A DNA stretch of 64,000 nt from Mycobacterium sp. Marseille-P9652 (lineage in GTDB: Bacteria > Actinomycetota > Actinomycetes > Mycobacteriales > Mycobacteriaceae): positions 1-64,000 of the forward strand of contig NZ_CACRUY010000009.1 in the NCBI RefSeq assembly GCF_902652685.1, written 5' to 3'. Below are positions 19,250 to 28,344 of this stretch, in pieces. The position numbers were made by a program, and so were the translations under genes. Positions within the stretch are counted from its first letter, which is position 1; each line of letters starts with the position of its first letter. Below the pieces are notes generated by a model. That model had not been told where the DNA came from, made no database searches, and saw only the letters and a program-made list of their open reading frames with translations.

Positions 19250-20345
19250 GCTCCCGGACTACTTGCACGACTCGGTGCTGCTCGTTCTCTGTGATGTCAT
19301 GGAAACTCGGAAGGTTGATCGCGCGGTCGCAGATATCTTCGGCCCATTTGCCGCCGGGCGAACCCGCAAACGGAGGGGTTGCAGACAGCGGATGGAAGAA
19401 GACCCGGGCGTCAATATTTTCAGCCGCAAATGCTGCCGTTATACGCTCCGACGTCAGGCCCTTCGACCGCTCGAATACCACTGTCGGCATCCAGAACGAG
19501 TTCCGTGTGCCGGGCGGCTCAGGGTTCATCGACAACCCCGCAACATCCGACACGCCGTTGCTGTACACCTGGAATATGTCCCGCTTCCGGGTAACCAATT
19601 CATCGACACGTTCTATCTGCGCCGAACCGATAGCAGCTTGTAGGTTCGACATTTTGTACTTGAATCCAACTACGTCTGGCCAGAACTGCTTCTTCTGACC
19701 GCGGGCGCGGCCGTGGTTGCTGAGCGTGAGAACCTTCTCGTAAAGCTGGTCGTCATTAGTCACGAACATGCCGCCCTCACCAGTGGTGATCGTTTTGGTG
19801 CCGTGAAACGAGAAAGTCCCAAAGCGACCCATGGATCCGGCGAGCTTTCCGTAGTAAACCGAACCAACGGCCTCCGCGGCATCCTCTATTACTGGGATAC
19901 CGTGCTTCCGTCCAACTTCCAGCAAACGGTCCATCTCGCACAGGTTGCCGTAAAGATGCACCGCGACAATGGCCTTGGTGCGTGGGGTGATCGCGGCTTC
20001 GGCCAGTTCCGGGTCGATGCACCAACTATCGGGCAAAATATCGACGAATACCGGGGTGGCCCCCAGATGAACGATGGGCGCCGCCGTAGCGATCCAGTTG
20101 CTGTCGGCCATGATGACCTCGTCGCCGGGACCGATTTCGAGGCCGGCCATGCCCATGTGCAGCGCGCCGGTGCAACTCGACGTCGCGATCGCGTGTTTGA
20201 CCCCCAGATAGGCCTTGAAGGAATTCTCGAAGCGCTCGAGGTATGCATAGCAGCGCTCGCCCCAGCCGTTTGCCGCAGCATCGGTTGCGTAGCTCACCTC
20301 GAGGTCGGTGATCGACGGTCTGGTGTAAGGGATGCGAGGTTTCAC
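19236..20345 (-). CDS. DegT/DnrJ/EryC1/StrS-family nucleotide-sugar aminotransferase
   Basis: 369-residue PLP enzyme of the sugar aminotransferase (perosamine-synthase-like) family. The signature SFHGTKTITTGEGGM contains Lys184, the Schiff-base residue, and EDAAEAVG (Asp155) contacts the PLP nitrogen. Because Lys is present, it is an aminotransferase and not a 3-dehydrase of the RfbH type, which has His at this point. It would transaminate the 4-keto group of an NDP-4-keto-6-deoxy sugar from glutamate. The start ATG 20345 overlaps the stop of the C-methyltransferase by 4 bases. Neighbouring genes make CDP-4-keto-6-deoxyglucose, its likely precursor. Confidence 0.9.
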   Translation of the reverse strand: MKPRIPYTRPSITDLEVSYATDAAANGWGERCYAYLERFENSFKAYLGVKHAIATSSCTGALHMGMAGLEIGPGDEVIMADSNWIATAAPIVHLGATPVFVDILPDSWCIDPELAEAAITPRTKAIVAVHLYGNLCEMDRLLEVGRKHGIPVIEDAAEAVGSVYYGKLAGSMGRFGTFSFHGTKTITTGEGGMFVTNDDQLYEKVLTLSNHGRARGQKKQFWPDVVGFKYKMSNLQAAIGSAQIERVDELVTRKRDIFQVYSNGVSDVAGLSMNPEPPGTRNSFWMPTVVFERSKGLTSERITAAFAAENIDARVFFHPLSATPPFAGSPGGKWAEDICDRAINLPSFHDITENEQHRVVQVVRELGFA

Positions 20346-21565
20346 AGGTAGCTCAGCTCTGGAACGGCTGTCACGAACCGGGTACCGCTGCGGACAAGAT
20401 CAGCCAACTGGGTCTGCACCTCCTGAGCGATGTTCCAGGGCAAGATGACCACAAAATCAGGCGGATTGTCGCGTAGTGCCTCCGGCGAGCGGATAGGGAT
20501 ATGGCTTCCGGGCATGAACTTTCCTTGCTTGGACACCGCGGCGTCACAGACGTACGGCAGCAAGTCTGGCCTGACACCCGCGTAATTCAGCAGGGTGTTG
20601 CCCTTCGCTGCGGCACCGTAGGCAGCCACGTGCCGGCCGGCGTACTTCTGTTCGATCAAGAATGTCAGAAGATCGTCCTTCACGCGGTCGGCACGCTTCT
20701 GGAACTCGGTGTAGGTCTCAAGCCGTGTCACCCCGAAGTGGTCCTCGCGAGTCAGCAGCGATGTGACGCGGTCCGTGGTAGCGGCCGCCGCACCGGCATG
20801 GCAGCCATACACCCTCAGGCTGCCGCCGTGCGTTGACAGCTCTTCCACGTCCTGCACCCGCAATCCCGCCTCGGCAAAGATAGTCGCCACGGTGGTGAGC
20901 GACAGGTACGAGAAGTGCTCGTGGTAGATGGTGTCGAACTGGGTCCGTTCGATCAACGGCAGTAGATGGGGAAATTCCAGTGTGACGGTGCCTTCGGGCT
21001 TCAATGCAGCGGCCAATCCGCGGGTGAAGTCGTTGATGTCAGGCACATGAGCGAACACATTGTTGCCCGCAATCAAATCCGCGCACATTCCGTCGGCGGC
21101 CAGTCGGCGACCTAGAGCTTCGCCGAAGAACTCCCGCCGGACTGGGATTGCCAGCGCCTCAGCCGCCGCGGCGGTGCTTGCGGTCGGCTCAATACCCAGG
21201 CAGGGGATGCCGGCTGCGACGAAGTTTCTCAGCAAATAACCGTCGTTAGAGGCGACTTCGATGACAAAACTCTCGTGGCCCAGTTGCAGTCGCTCAGTGA
21301 TCATGCTCACGTAAGTGGCGGCATGTTCAAGCCAACTGCTCGAAGTGCTGGAGAAGTACGCGTATTCGGCGCTGAACAGTTCTTCGGCGCGGGCGTAATC
21401 CTCGGTCTGCACCAACCAGCAACGGTCGCACACCATCACTCGCAGCGGGTAGTACACCTCCGGGTTCGACAGGTCCGCGGCGCACAGGTAGGCGTTGGAG
21501 GGGGGCGCAAAACCCAGGTCCACAAAACTGTTCTGCAACGGCGTGCCGCAGTGTCGGCAGTTCAT
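20342..21565 (-). CDS. NDP-sugar C-methyltransferase (TylC3/NovU type)
   Basis: 407 residues in the three-part layout of sugar C-3 methyltransferases. An N-terminal zinc-binding domain has Cys3, Cys6 and a CDRC pair at about 46-49. The central SAM-binding domain has VIEVASNDGYLL. The C-terminal domain has YGAAAKGNTLLN. The YHEHFSY motif carries the His/Glu pair thought to help deprotonate the carbon next to the keto group. It would place a methyl branch on C-3 of a 4-keto-6-deoxy sugar before transamination. The start ATG 21565 overlaps the stop of the RmlC-like gene as ATGA, and its own stop overlaps the aminotransferase start. Confidence 0.9.
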   Translation of the reverse strand: MNCRHCGTPLQNSFVDLGFAPPSNAYLCAADLSNPEVYYPLRVMVCDRCWLVQTEDYARAEELFSAEYAYFSSTSSSWLEHAATYVSMITERLQLGHESFVIEVASNDGYLLRNFVAAGIPCLGIEPTASTAAAAEALAIPVRREFFGEALGRRLAADGMCADLIAGNNVFAHVPDINDFTRGLAAALKPEGTVTLEFPHLLPLIERTQFDTIYHEHFSYLSLTTVATIFAEAGLRVQDVEELSTHGGSLRVYGCHAGAAAATTDRVTSLLTREDHFGVTRLETYTEFQKRADRVKDDLLTFLIEQKYAGRHVAAYGAAAKGNTLLNYAGVRPDLLPYVCDAAVSKQGKFMPGSHIPIRSPEALRDNPPDFVVILPWNIAQEVQTQLADLVRSGTRFVTAVPELSYL

Positions 21566-22113
21566 AACGCGACTCCCGTGAAATCGGCACCAAGCAGCGG
21601 GTGGGAAAGGTCACGAGGTGAAAGGTCCTGCGGTGCCAGTGGCCAGGCAATCCCAAGGCGCGGGTCATCGTGGCGCAGTCCGCCCTCGGAAGCCGGTTGG
21701 TAGAACGCGGTGTGCAGGTACAGCAACTCGCTGTCCGGTTCCAACGCCTGAAAGCCGTGCGCGAATCCTTCGGGGATGACCATCATCTGCGCGTCGTTTT
21801 GCACCAGTTCGCGGGCGTACCACCGCAGGAACGTAGGGGATTCTGCCCGCAGGTCCACCGAGACGTCCCAGACTCGGCCACGAAGACAACGAATCATTTT
21901 CATTTCCGCATGCGGCGGATGTTGGAAATGTAAGCCACGCACGGCCCCGACATGGCTGGTTCGGGAGTGGTTGATCTGCGCGATCTGGCGGTGGCCCAGC
22001 AAGGGCTCAAGTTCCTGAGCGCAGAAAAGCCGGACGAAAGCTCCGCGAGAATCGTTGTGGGGTAAGGACTCCACGATCTTCAGGTCCGCGATCGGCGTGT
22101 CGATGATTTTCAT
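21562..22113 (-). CDS. RmlC-like NDP-4-keto-6-deoxysugar epimerase
   Basis: Cupin-fold epimerase of the RmlC family, 183 residues. Visible elements are DSRGAFVRLF, the active-site His in VRGLHFQHPP, the Lys in EMKMIRCLRG, the Asp in VSVDLR, and IPEGFAHGFQAL. RmlC enzymes invert C-3 and/or C-5 of a 4-keto-6-deoxy sugar; here the likely substrate is CDP-linked because a cytidylyltransferase is the next gene upstream. ATG 22113 is chosen because AGGTGG lies about seven bases before it, while the GTG at 22125 overlaps that ribosome site. Whether it acts at C-3, C-5 or both cannot be read from sequence. Confidence 0.88.
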   Translation of the reverse strand: MKIIDTPIADLKIVESLPHNDSRGAFVRLFCAQELEPLLGHRQIAQINHSRTSHVGAVRGLHFQHPPHAEMKMIRCLRGRVWDVSVDLRAESPTFLRWYARELVQNDAQMMVIPEGFAHGFQALEPDSELLYLHTAFYQPASEGGLRHDDPRLGIAWPLAPQDLSPRDLSHPLLGADFTGVAL

Positions 22114-22210
22114 GCCGCGGCCCACCTGGGAGTTACGGCTCGGGTGGCGTAAGTGTTGATCAACTGCTGATCAGCTAACTGGCACCCGCAATGAACAGCT
22201 TCGAAGGTGT

Positions 22211-22984
22211 TCAACGCCAGCATTTCCACGGAGCTTCGCCGCTATCCCACAGGTCGTCCAGCAGGTTCTTGTCCCGAAGGGTGTCCATCGGCTGCCAGAA
22301 GCCCGAATGTGCGAACGCCATCATTTCGCCGTCCGCGGCGAGACGGGCCAAGGGAGCGCCTTCCCACGCGATCTGGTCTCCGTCGATGTAATCGAGGACC
22401 GCGGGGGACAGGACGAAAAATCCGCCGTTGATAAGGCCGCCATCGCCGCGTGGCTTCTCGACAAAGCGCGTGACCCGGTTGTCCGCGCACTCGATGGCCC
22501 CGTAGCGTCCCGGCGGAAGCACCGCCGTGACGGTGGCGTGACGACCGTGGTCACGATGGAATTCGATGCTCGCACCGATGTTTACGTCGCTAAGCCCGTC
22601 ACCGTAGGTGAAGCAGAAAGCTTCTTCATCTTGAATGTAGGTTGCTACGCGCTTGAGCCGCCCGCCCGTCAGGGTGTCGTCGCCAGTGTCGACCAGCGTC
22701 ACCCGCCACGGTTCCGCGTGGTGCCGATGCACTTCCATTTTGTTAAGGGACATATCGAAGGTTACGTCCGACATGTGCAGGAAATAGTTGGCGAAATATT
22801 CCTTGATCACGTAACCCTTATAACCACAGCAAACGACGAAGTCGTTGATGCCATAATGTGAGTAGAGTTTCATGATGTGCCATAAAATGGGCCGCCCCCC
22901 AATCTCCACCATTGGCTTAGGGCGGATTGCGGTCTCTTCGCTCAGGCGAGTGCCGAGGCCACCTGCCAGTATTACTGCCTTCAT
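22211..22984 (-). CDS. rfbF: Glucose-1-phosphate cytidylyltransferase
   Basis: 257-residue nucleotidyltransferase, exactly the usual RfbF length. The nucleotide loop is [13 protein letters not shown], followed by [28 protein letters not shown] supplies the metal-binding Asp and VEKPRGD binds the sugar. It makes CDP-glucose from CTP and glucose-1-phosphate, the first committed step toward CDP-linked 6-deoxy sugars. ATG 22984 is the first start and gives the typical MKAVILAGG. It is the promoter-proximal gene of the minus-strand run and stands opposite the glycosyltransferase at 23486 across an AT-rich divergent region. Confidence 0.95.
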   Translation of the reverse strand: MKAVILAGGLGTRLSEETAIRPKPMVEIGGRPILWHIMKLYSHYGINDFVVCCGYKGYVIKEYFANYFLHMSDVTFDMSLNKMEVHRHHAEPWRVTLVDTGDDTLTGGRLKRVATYIQDEEAFCFTYGDGLSDVNIGASIEFHRDHGRHATVTAVLPPGRYGAIECADNRVTRFVEKPRGDGGLINGGFFVLSPAVLDYIDGDQIAWEGAPLARLAADGEMMAFAHSGFWQPMDTLRDKNLLDDLWDSGEAPWKCWR

Positions 22985-23485
22985 CGTATCCGCTCAGATC
23001 TGGGTTGGAGCCAAATCGACCGGCTCGTCGGATCGGCTAATCCACAAGCGCAACCTGCGTCACCAACTTTTTTCACAGTCATATATTCCAAATTTATCCA
23101 AGAAGTGTTTGAATACTGTTCGGTACGACGATAACTAGGATGAAAGACCCCCGCGGTTAGACACTGCGCGACCTCGCCGCCCAGGTCGCCTCCGGGCGCA
23201 TGAGTGTAGTCATGCCACCCGAACCAGGGACCCTGATCGGGAGGAACACGCGGTGAGCGTACACCGGCTACCAACGCCGCCGGCTGGAATCGCGCGACAA
23301 ACCCCGCCTGATCACTCTTCGGGTGAGCCTTCGGACTTCGACTTTTCAAGAAGCGGAGTCTGCGCACGTCCTCGTGCTACGGCTCATATCAGGTGTCGCG
23401 TCGGCGAAACGACAATCGTCAGCACTTGCGGGGTCAGGCATCGGTACAGTCACCTAACGGGATCCGTACGTTGGGGAGGCATCGC
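22985..23485. promoter_or_regulatory. AT-rich divergent control region between rfbF and the GT2 gene
   Basis: A 500-base spacer with no credible gene. The stretch at about 23068-23140 is far richer in A and T than anything nearby, including a run of six T and ATATTCCAAATTTATCC. Such islands attract the xenogeneic silencer Lsr2 in mycobacteria. A possible promoter toward the plus strand is TTGAAT at 23109-23114 with ATAACT at 23131-23136 (16-base spacer). This would be the divergent start site of the sugar cluster and of the 23486-25414 pair. Confidence 0.45.
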
Positions 23486-24487
23486 GTGACTGGTGACGAT
23501 CAATCGAGCCGTGTGGACTCGGTAAGTGTTGTCATCCCGGTCTACAACGGGGCCGTGACATTGCCCGGCGTAGTGAAGGAGCTTGAGCAACTTCGGTCGA
23601 CCCAGAAAACCGCCGAAGGTCGTTCCTTTCGTGTCGATGAGGTGCTCCTGGTGTGGGACCGGGGCATCGCCGGTAGCGGCGAAGTCGTGCGGAAGTTGGC
23701 CGAGCGTGCCGACTGGGTTCGGCCAGTGTGGTTGTCGCGCAACTTCGGACAACATCCGGCGACACTTGCCGGTATGACGTCTTCGGGCGGCGACTGGATC
23801 GTCACGATGGACGAGGACGGGCAGCATGATCCGGCCTACATCGGCGACCTACTCGATACGGCGTACCGGGACCGCACCCAATTGGTCTATGCAACGCCCA
23901 GTAATCAGCCACCTCACGGTGTTTTTCGTAACGCCGCGTCGTCGCTGACGAAGTGGTTGTTCGTGCGCTTCCTGGTGCCCCCGGGTGGGCCCAAGACCTT
24001 CAACAGTTATCGGCTGATTCTCGGCGAGGCAGGACGCAGTGTTGCGGCCTACACCGGTGCAGGGGTGTTCTTGGACGTCGCTCTCTCATGGGTTGTCACC
24101 AACCCCTCGACCTGTTCGGTGTTTATGCGCCAAGAAGGACGACCCGCCAGCGCCTACAACTTTCGTCGCTTGGTCTCGCATTTCTGGCGGCTCGTCATCT
24201 CCTCGGGCACTCGGCCGCTGCGTTTTGTTTCCATGATGGGCATTTTTTTCGCCCTCGCGGGTTCTGGCGTGGCGATCTATAGCGTGATCCAGAAGTTGTT
24301 CGGGGACATCACAGTTCAGGGGTGGACGTCGGTGTTTGTGGCGACGCTGGTCGTCGGCGGCGCCGTCTTGTTCGCATTGGGGATCATCGCCGAGTACATC
24401 GCCGCGGCAGCGACTATGGCCATGGGCAAGCCGGTGTATGTCATCGTGCGCGATCCCAGCGACATATTCGACAATCCGGCGGCCTGA
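23486..24487 (+). CDS. DPM1/ArnC-type GT2 glycosyltransferase with C-terminal membrane helices
   Basis: 334-residue family 2 transferase. The N-terminal GT-A domain starts VSVVIPVYNGAVTL and has the DxD-like metal site TMDEDGQHDP. Two C-terminal hydrophobic helices (about 245-270 and 280-305) are typical of enzymes that load a sugar onto polyprenyl phosphate. GTG 23486 is a confident start: GGGGAGG at 23473-23479 is six bases upstream; the longer frame from 23393 is rejected. It resembles the enzyme I remember as Rv1500. Its product could be flipped or presented by the GtrA-like proteins encoded at 12411 and 29405. The following SDR gene starts three bases after its stop. Confidence 0.88.
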   Translation: MTGDDQSSRVDSVSVVIPVYNGAVTLPGVVKELEQLRSTQKTAEGRSFRVDEVLLVWDRGIAGSGEVVRKLAERADWVRPVWLSRNFGQHPATLAGMTSSGGDWIVTMDEDGQHDPAYIGDLLDTAYRDRTQLVYATPSNQPPHGVFRNAASSLTKWLFVRFLVPPGGPKTFNSYRLILGEAGRSVAAYTGAGVFLDVALSWVVTNPSTCSVFMRQEGRPASAYNFRRLVSHFWRLVISSGTRPLRFVSMMGIFFALAGSGVAIYSVIQKLFGDITVQGWTSVFVATLVVGGAVLFALGIIAEYIAAAATMAMGKPVYVIVRDPSDIFDNPAA

Positions 24488-24490
24488 GGG

Positions 24491-25414
24491 GTGCTCACCT
24501 GGATCGTGGGACGCGGCGGTCTGCTTGGCGGTGCCGTATCGCGGGCGGTGGGTCCCGAGTTCATCGGGCTCCCAGTGGCATGGGAGAACCATGATGCCGC
24601 CGTAAGCGTGCTGGACTCAGACATCCAGCGATTCATCACAGAGGCCCGAAACGACGATTGGTCGGTGATTTGGGCCGCCGGCAGCGGCGTCATCGGTTCC
24701 ACGGCCGATAAACTCGCCGCAGAGACACGTATCTTGTCTCATTTCGCCATGAGATTGCGGGACTCGCGGCCGACAGGTCGGGGTGCATTCTTCCTCTCCT
24801 CCTCCGCGGGCGGCGTTTACGCGGGGTCGGTTTGTCCGCCGTTCACCGAATCGACGACGCCGCGGCCGTTAAGTCTCTATGGCGAAACGAAATTCGCGCA
24901 GGAGGAGATGCTGCGGACGACACTCGCGGGCCGTCTGCCACTCGTCATCGGACGGTTCTCGAACCTCGCGGGACCAGGCCAAAACCTAACGAAGCAGCAA
25001 GGTCTCGTCAGTCAGCTGTGCAGCGCTGTAGTAATGCGACAGTCGTTGAACGTCTTCGTGCCGATGGAGACGCTCCGAGACTATTTGGATGTCGATGATG
25101 GCGCCGCGATGGTGCGCACGCTAGTCGAGAATGCGGTAAGCGCCCAACCGTCGACGCCTGTGCTGCGCAACATCTCGTCTCAACGACCGGTGTCTGTCTG
25201 CACTGTCCTTCGAACGGTGCAACAGGTTGCCCATCGCTCGGTCCGCATCGCGCTCGGCAGCAGCCCGTCGTCGCGCTACCACGTTCGGGACCTGCGGCTG
25301 CGCACCGAGTTCCCGGATGACTTTCACAGCGTAGCCATCACACCATTTCCGGTGACAGTCAAGCGCGTATACGACGATGTGCTCCGGCGCCGAGCAATGG
25401 CCAATCAGGTTTGA
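24491..25414 (+). CDS. NAD-dependent epimerase/dehydratase (SDR)
   Basis: 307-residue extended SDR. The dinucleotide loop is reduced to VGRGGLLGGAV, still GxGxxG-like, and LSSSAGGVYAG plus YGETKF supply the Ser/Tyr/Lys triad. It probably acts on a nucleotide sugar; the N-terminal loop lacks the usual TGxxGFIG form, so substrate and cofactor preference are uncertain. GTG 24491 directly follows the glycosyltransferase stop, so the two form an operon. The GAGGG before the start is very close, which suggests coupling to upstream translation. It ends 85 bases before a convergent GT2 gene. Confidence 0.78.
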   Translation: MLTWIVGRGGLLGGAVSRAVGPEFIGLPVAWENHDAAVSVLDSDIQRFITEARNDDWSVIWAAGSGVIGSTADKLAAETRILSHFAMRLRDSRPTGRGAFFLSSSAGGVYAGSVCPPFTESTTPRPLSLYGETKFAQEEMLRTTLAGRLPLVIGRFSNLAGPGQNLTKQQGLVSQLCSAVVMRQSLNVFVPMETLRDYLDVDDGAAMVRTLVENAVSAQPSTPVLRNISSQRPVSVCTVLRTVQQVAHRSVRIALGSSPSSRYHVRDLRLRTEFPDDFHSVAITPFPVTVKRVYDDVLRRRAMANQV

Positions 25415-25499
25415 CCGAACTGCCTTTGCCGACCGGACCGATCGCTCAGTTGTTGTAAGCCGGTGCCTCAGATATCGACTGCAGTCTTTTCACCGAGCC

Positions 25500-26387
25500 C
25501 TAGCTCGTTTTGCTGGTATCGGGGTGACTGTTCGCAGCGGACGAGGTGGGGTGCATCCGCCGGCCAAGCCAGCGGTACACGGCATGGCGTCCGAAGGCGT
25601 TCACACGGGCACGCGCGCTACCGATGAGCACGTCCCGCCGACTGACCAGTTCAGGGTAATCAGCGGCCAGAACGCGAAAGAATTTGATGACCTCGGTGGC
25701 CTGCAGTTGTATTTGCATACCCACACTGGCCTGAATACCGCTGACGCGGAATGCCCACAGCGGCTGGGGTACCGCAATCAAAGTGCCTTTGCTATGCAGT
25801 AGCAACGTGGAGTAGGTGGCGAGATCCATCAAAAACGGAAATCGGAAATCCCAGCCACCGGCGGCAACGAAGGCGGCGCGTCTGAAGAGCGCCGATGGCG
25901 GCTCACCGTAAAGGTTCGTGCCGGCGAGCACGCTGCGCCGGATAGCCTCAGGTCCGGTGATTTCACCGCGCAATCCGCCCAACCCGCGGTTGCGCAGGAC
26001 GATCCCACCTGACGCATCGATAACGTCTCTGGAACTGACAGCCAGCACCGCTGAAGGGTGCGCCCTCAGCTCATTCACCAGTACCTCGAGGTTATTGGGA
26101 TAGAGAATGTCGTCGGCGCAGACCGCTTTGATGAACTCACCAGTCGCGAGACTCGTGACGGTTTCGAAGTTCACCGTTGCCGGAGCTCTGGAAGGCAGTC
26201 GGGTCAATCGCACCCGCGGATCGACGGTGTAGCGCTGTAGGGCCTCCCAGGTCCCGTCATCGGAAAGCCCGTCCGAAACCACGAGTTCGAAGTCGGTGAA
26301 TGTCTGCGCCAAGATCGACTTCATGGTTGCATCGATGAACGCGATGCCGTTGAACACTGGCACGACGACGGAAACTACTGGCGCCAC
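25500..26387 (-). CDS. GT2 glycosyltransferase
   Basis: 295-residue family 2 transferase with the GT-A fold. The N-terminus is VSVVVPVFNGIAFI, the acidic site is CADDILYP, and RRAAFVAAGGWDFRFPF is the acceptor-side motif of this family. No transmembrane segment is evident, so it acts on the cytoplasmic face. The first start codon at 26387 gives MAPVVSVVVPVF. A 77-base copy of the segment coding for residues about 105-131 is repeated at 28914-28990, also read on the minus strand, showing that a second copy of this gene existed. Sugar donor and acceptor are unknown. Confidence 0.88.
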   Translation of the reverse strand: MAPVVSVVVPVFNGIAFIDATMKSILAQTFTDFELVVSDGLSDDGTWEALQRYTVDPRVRLTRLPSRAPATVNFETVTSLATGEFIKAVCADDILYPNNLEVLVNELRAHPSAVLAVSSRDVIDASGGIVLRNRGLGGLRGEITGPEAIRRSVLAGTNLYGEPPSALFRRAAFVAAGGWDFRFPFLMDLATYSTLLLHSKGTLIAVPQPLWAFRVSGIQASVGMQIQLQATEVIKFFRVLAADYPELVSRRDVLIGSARARVNAFGRHAVYRWLGRRMHPTSSAANSHPDTSKTS

Positions 26388-26713
26388 GATGCTGCCTCCT
26401 ATTGCTCGGCTACGCGGAGTTCGGCGGGATGGCGGCGAACGCGAGACCCGACTGAGTGGACCACCCGCACGACACGATCACTGTGACCAGCTGCGACAGT
26501 TGGATGTACCCCCGAAGCGCATCCTTTACGTCATGGCCGGGCACCACCACCGGGAGCGCCGGGGTAGGGACCGGGACCATGCGCAGCAATTTAGTTCTTA
26601 ACTCAGTCTGGCGCTAAGTTTCGCACAGATGGCGCGGCACACCCGAGAGCGTGGACCGCCCAAGAGCATCCGCCTACTCCCCAAGCGTCGCTTGCTGAAA
26701 TGGAGAGCAAGGC
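26388..26713. other. Non-coding stretch without a recognisable gene
   Basis: About 320 bases between the GT2 gene and a decayed methyltransferase gene. Frames are short and show no family features. It includes the leader of the minus-strand GT2 gene. An A/T-rich tract lies at about 26588-26605. Confidence 0.35.
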
Positions 26714-27060
26714 ATGACCATTTCCAAGGCTGTAAGCGTGGCCACGGCGGTGAAAGCCCGCGTGGGGCGGCCCGTTCTCCTCAACCTCCGCCCCCTGCGA
26801 GACCGCCGCGCCGACGCGGCGGGCCGCCGCGTGGTTTGTGGCGCCGACACCACCTTCGCGTTCAACTCCTGGACGGTCCCCGACGAGTTGGACGCACTTT
26901 GGGCCGATCCCAGCGTGTCGCTCGCCAACGCCCGACGCGAGAGCTCGTTCTGCCGATCCTGCTGCAGCAACCTGAGAGTGAGACGGGATCGCCGAGGTCC
27001 TCCTCGATCTCTACGGGAACGCCGAGTATGGGATGAATCGTGTACACCGGGCTCGTACAC
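26714..27060 (+). pseudogene. Frameshifted N-terminal remnant of a methyltransferase-like gene
   Basis: The frame from ATG 26714 reads MTISKAVSVATAV and continues to RRESSFCRSCCSNLRVRR, a layout seen in the Cys-containing N-terminal part of some class I methyltransferases. At about 26987 one extra base breaks the frame; shifting it restores IAEVLLDLYGNAEYG. After that similarity stops and the 3' SAM-binding part is missing, replaced by the end of the convergent acyltransferase gene. The family assignment is from motif resemblance only. The break, the missing domain and the other remnants nearby make a dead gene likely. Confidence 0.5.
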
Positions 27061-27165
27061 GCCCACTCGCCTATTCGCGTCGGCGGACCCGCTGCCTTAG
27101 GACCGCGATTCCGCTTCTCTGTCCGCCCACTTGGCCATACAGGCGAACGGGACATCGCGATGGAC

Positions 27166-28344
27166 TTAGTCAGTTGCCGATGGTCTAACCGCAAAACCGT
27201 CTACCCGGGCTGGCGCATCCCCGGCCGGAACAGTGCCCCTCCGCTTGAGACGAGATTTTAAAGACATCGCGGGCTTCTCGACCAAAAACCAGCTCAGTGC
27301 GGCTAGCGGCAAGGTGGCGATCGTTGCAATGATCGTGAAAACAATCGGGTTCAGACTCACGAGGCCACAGATGACCAGCAACTGTTGGATCGGCCATCCG
27401 TAAATGTACACGCCGTAGGACATATCGTTACGTAATCTCAAGCGCTTGTTGTGGATTAGGGCACCCGAGACGATGACGGCGTAAGCCAGCGGAACGGCGG
27501 CGACTACGCGGTAATTCGGCAGCAGGCCGGCCGCCAGCACGATGACGACGCTCACCGCGACGAGTGACCATCGAGCGCGAATCACGTTTCGGAACTGATG
27601 CAGGAGCGCTCCGGCAAGAAACATCACAGCGAAACGCGCACACATCTGCGGGACAGTTGGCATTGCAGAGATTGGGTACGAAATCAGCGCGGCACACGAT
27701 AGTGCCAGTGCGAACGCCACCGGAATAAGCCACCGGCGACTTAGGAGTCCGACTACGCCGAGACCGGCAACAGCGATATAGCAAGTCACCTCAAACGGGA
27801 GGGTCCAGAGAGAACCGTTCCACTCACCCGGCCGCGGGACCCCGCGCGGTGTTCCGCCGATACCGTGGTGGAGTACATTCAGCACGCCGTTGTCTAAGAC
27901 GTAGTCGATCGGCGCGCGGGAAAATAGCAGGTCCGCGGCCGAACCCCCCTGAATCGCCACACCCAGCGGAGCGATGATAAACGCGATGACGACCAGGCAG
28001 ACCCACAAACCGGGAAAGATGCGAAGACCTCGAGCGACCAAGTAGTTGCGGAGCTGCGGCTTGCTGAGCCAACTTGATGTGATCAGGAATCCTGAGATCG
28101 CAAAGAACCCATCGACCCCCACCTGATCAAGAAGTTGCTCAGCCGGCGCGTACCGCACCTCGCGGCCGGTGATTGGGTAGGAGTGGCACAGGATAACCGA
28201 TGTCGCCAGCGCTAACCGCCACGCGTTCAGCGCGTTCTCGCGAGGATCGAATACCTGCCCGAGTTTGATGCTCCCCATCCGTCGCCGCTTTCGCCAGCGG
28301 CTGACGATGGTATTGACGCCAGCGATTTCAGAGTTCGTGCTCAT
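27166..28344 (-). CDS. Acyltransferase_3 family membrane O-acyltransferase
   Basis: 392 residues, ten or so transmembrane helices. The family's first motif is present as NAWRLALATSVILCHSYPI, with the conserved His. The second region is GVDGFFAISGFLITSSW, and RIFPGLWVCL follows. It lacks the SGNH domain carried by the protein encoded at 10158. Such enzymes transfer acetyl or succinyl groups from the cytoplasm to sugars on the outer side; a glycolipid sugar is the expected acceptor. The start ATG 28344 is clear. It is intact although surrounded on both sides by gene remnants, which suggests that it is retained by selection. Confidence 0.88.
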   Translation of the reverse strand: MSTNSEIAGVNTIVSRWRKRRRMGSIKLGQVFDPRENALNAWRLALATSVILCHSYPITGREVRYAPAEQLLDQVGVDGFFAISGFLITSSWLSKPQLRNYLVARGLRIFPGLWVCLVVIAFIIAPLGVAIQGGSAADLLFSRAPIDYVLDNGVLNVLHHGIGGTPRGVPRPGEWNGSLWTLPFEVTCYIAVAGLGVVGLLSRRWLIPVAFALALSCAALISYPISAMPTVPQMCARFAVMFLAGALLHQFRNVIRARWSLVAVSVVIVLAAGLLPNYRVVAAVPLAYAVIVSGALIHNKRLRLRNDMSYGVYIYGWPIQQLLVICGLVSLNPIVFTIIATIATLPLAALSWFLVEKPAMSLKSRLKRRGTVPAGDAPARVDGFAVRPSATD

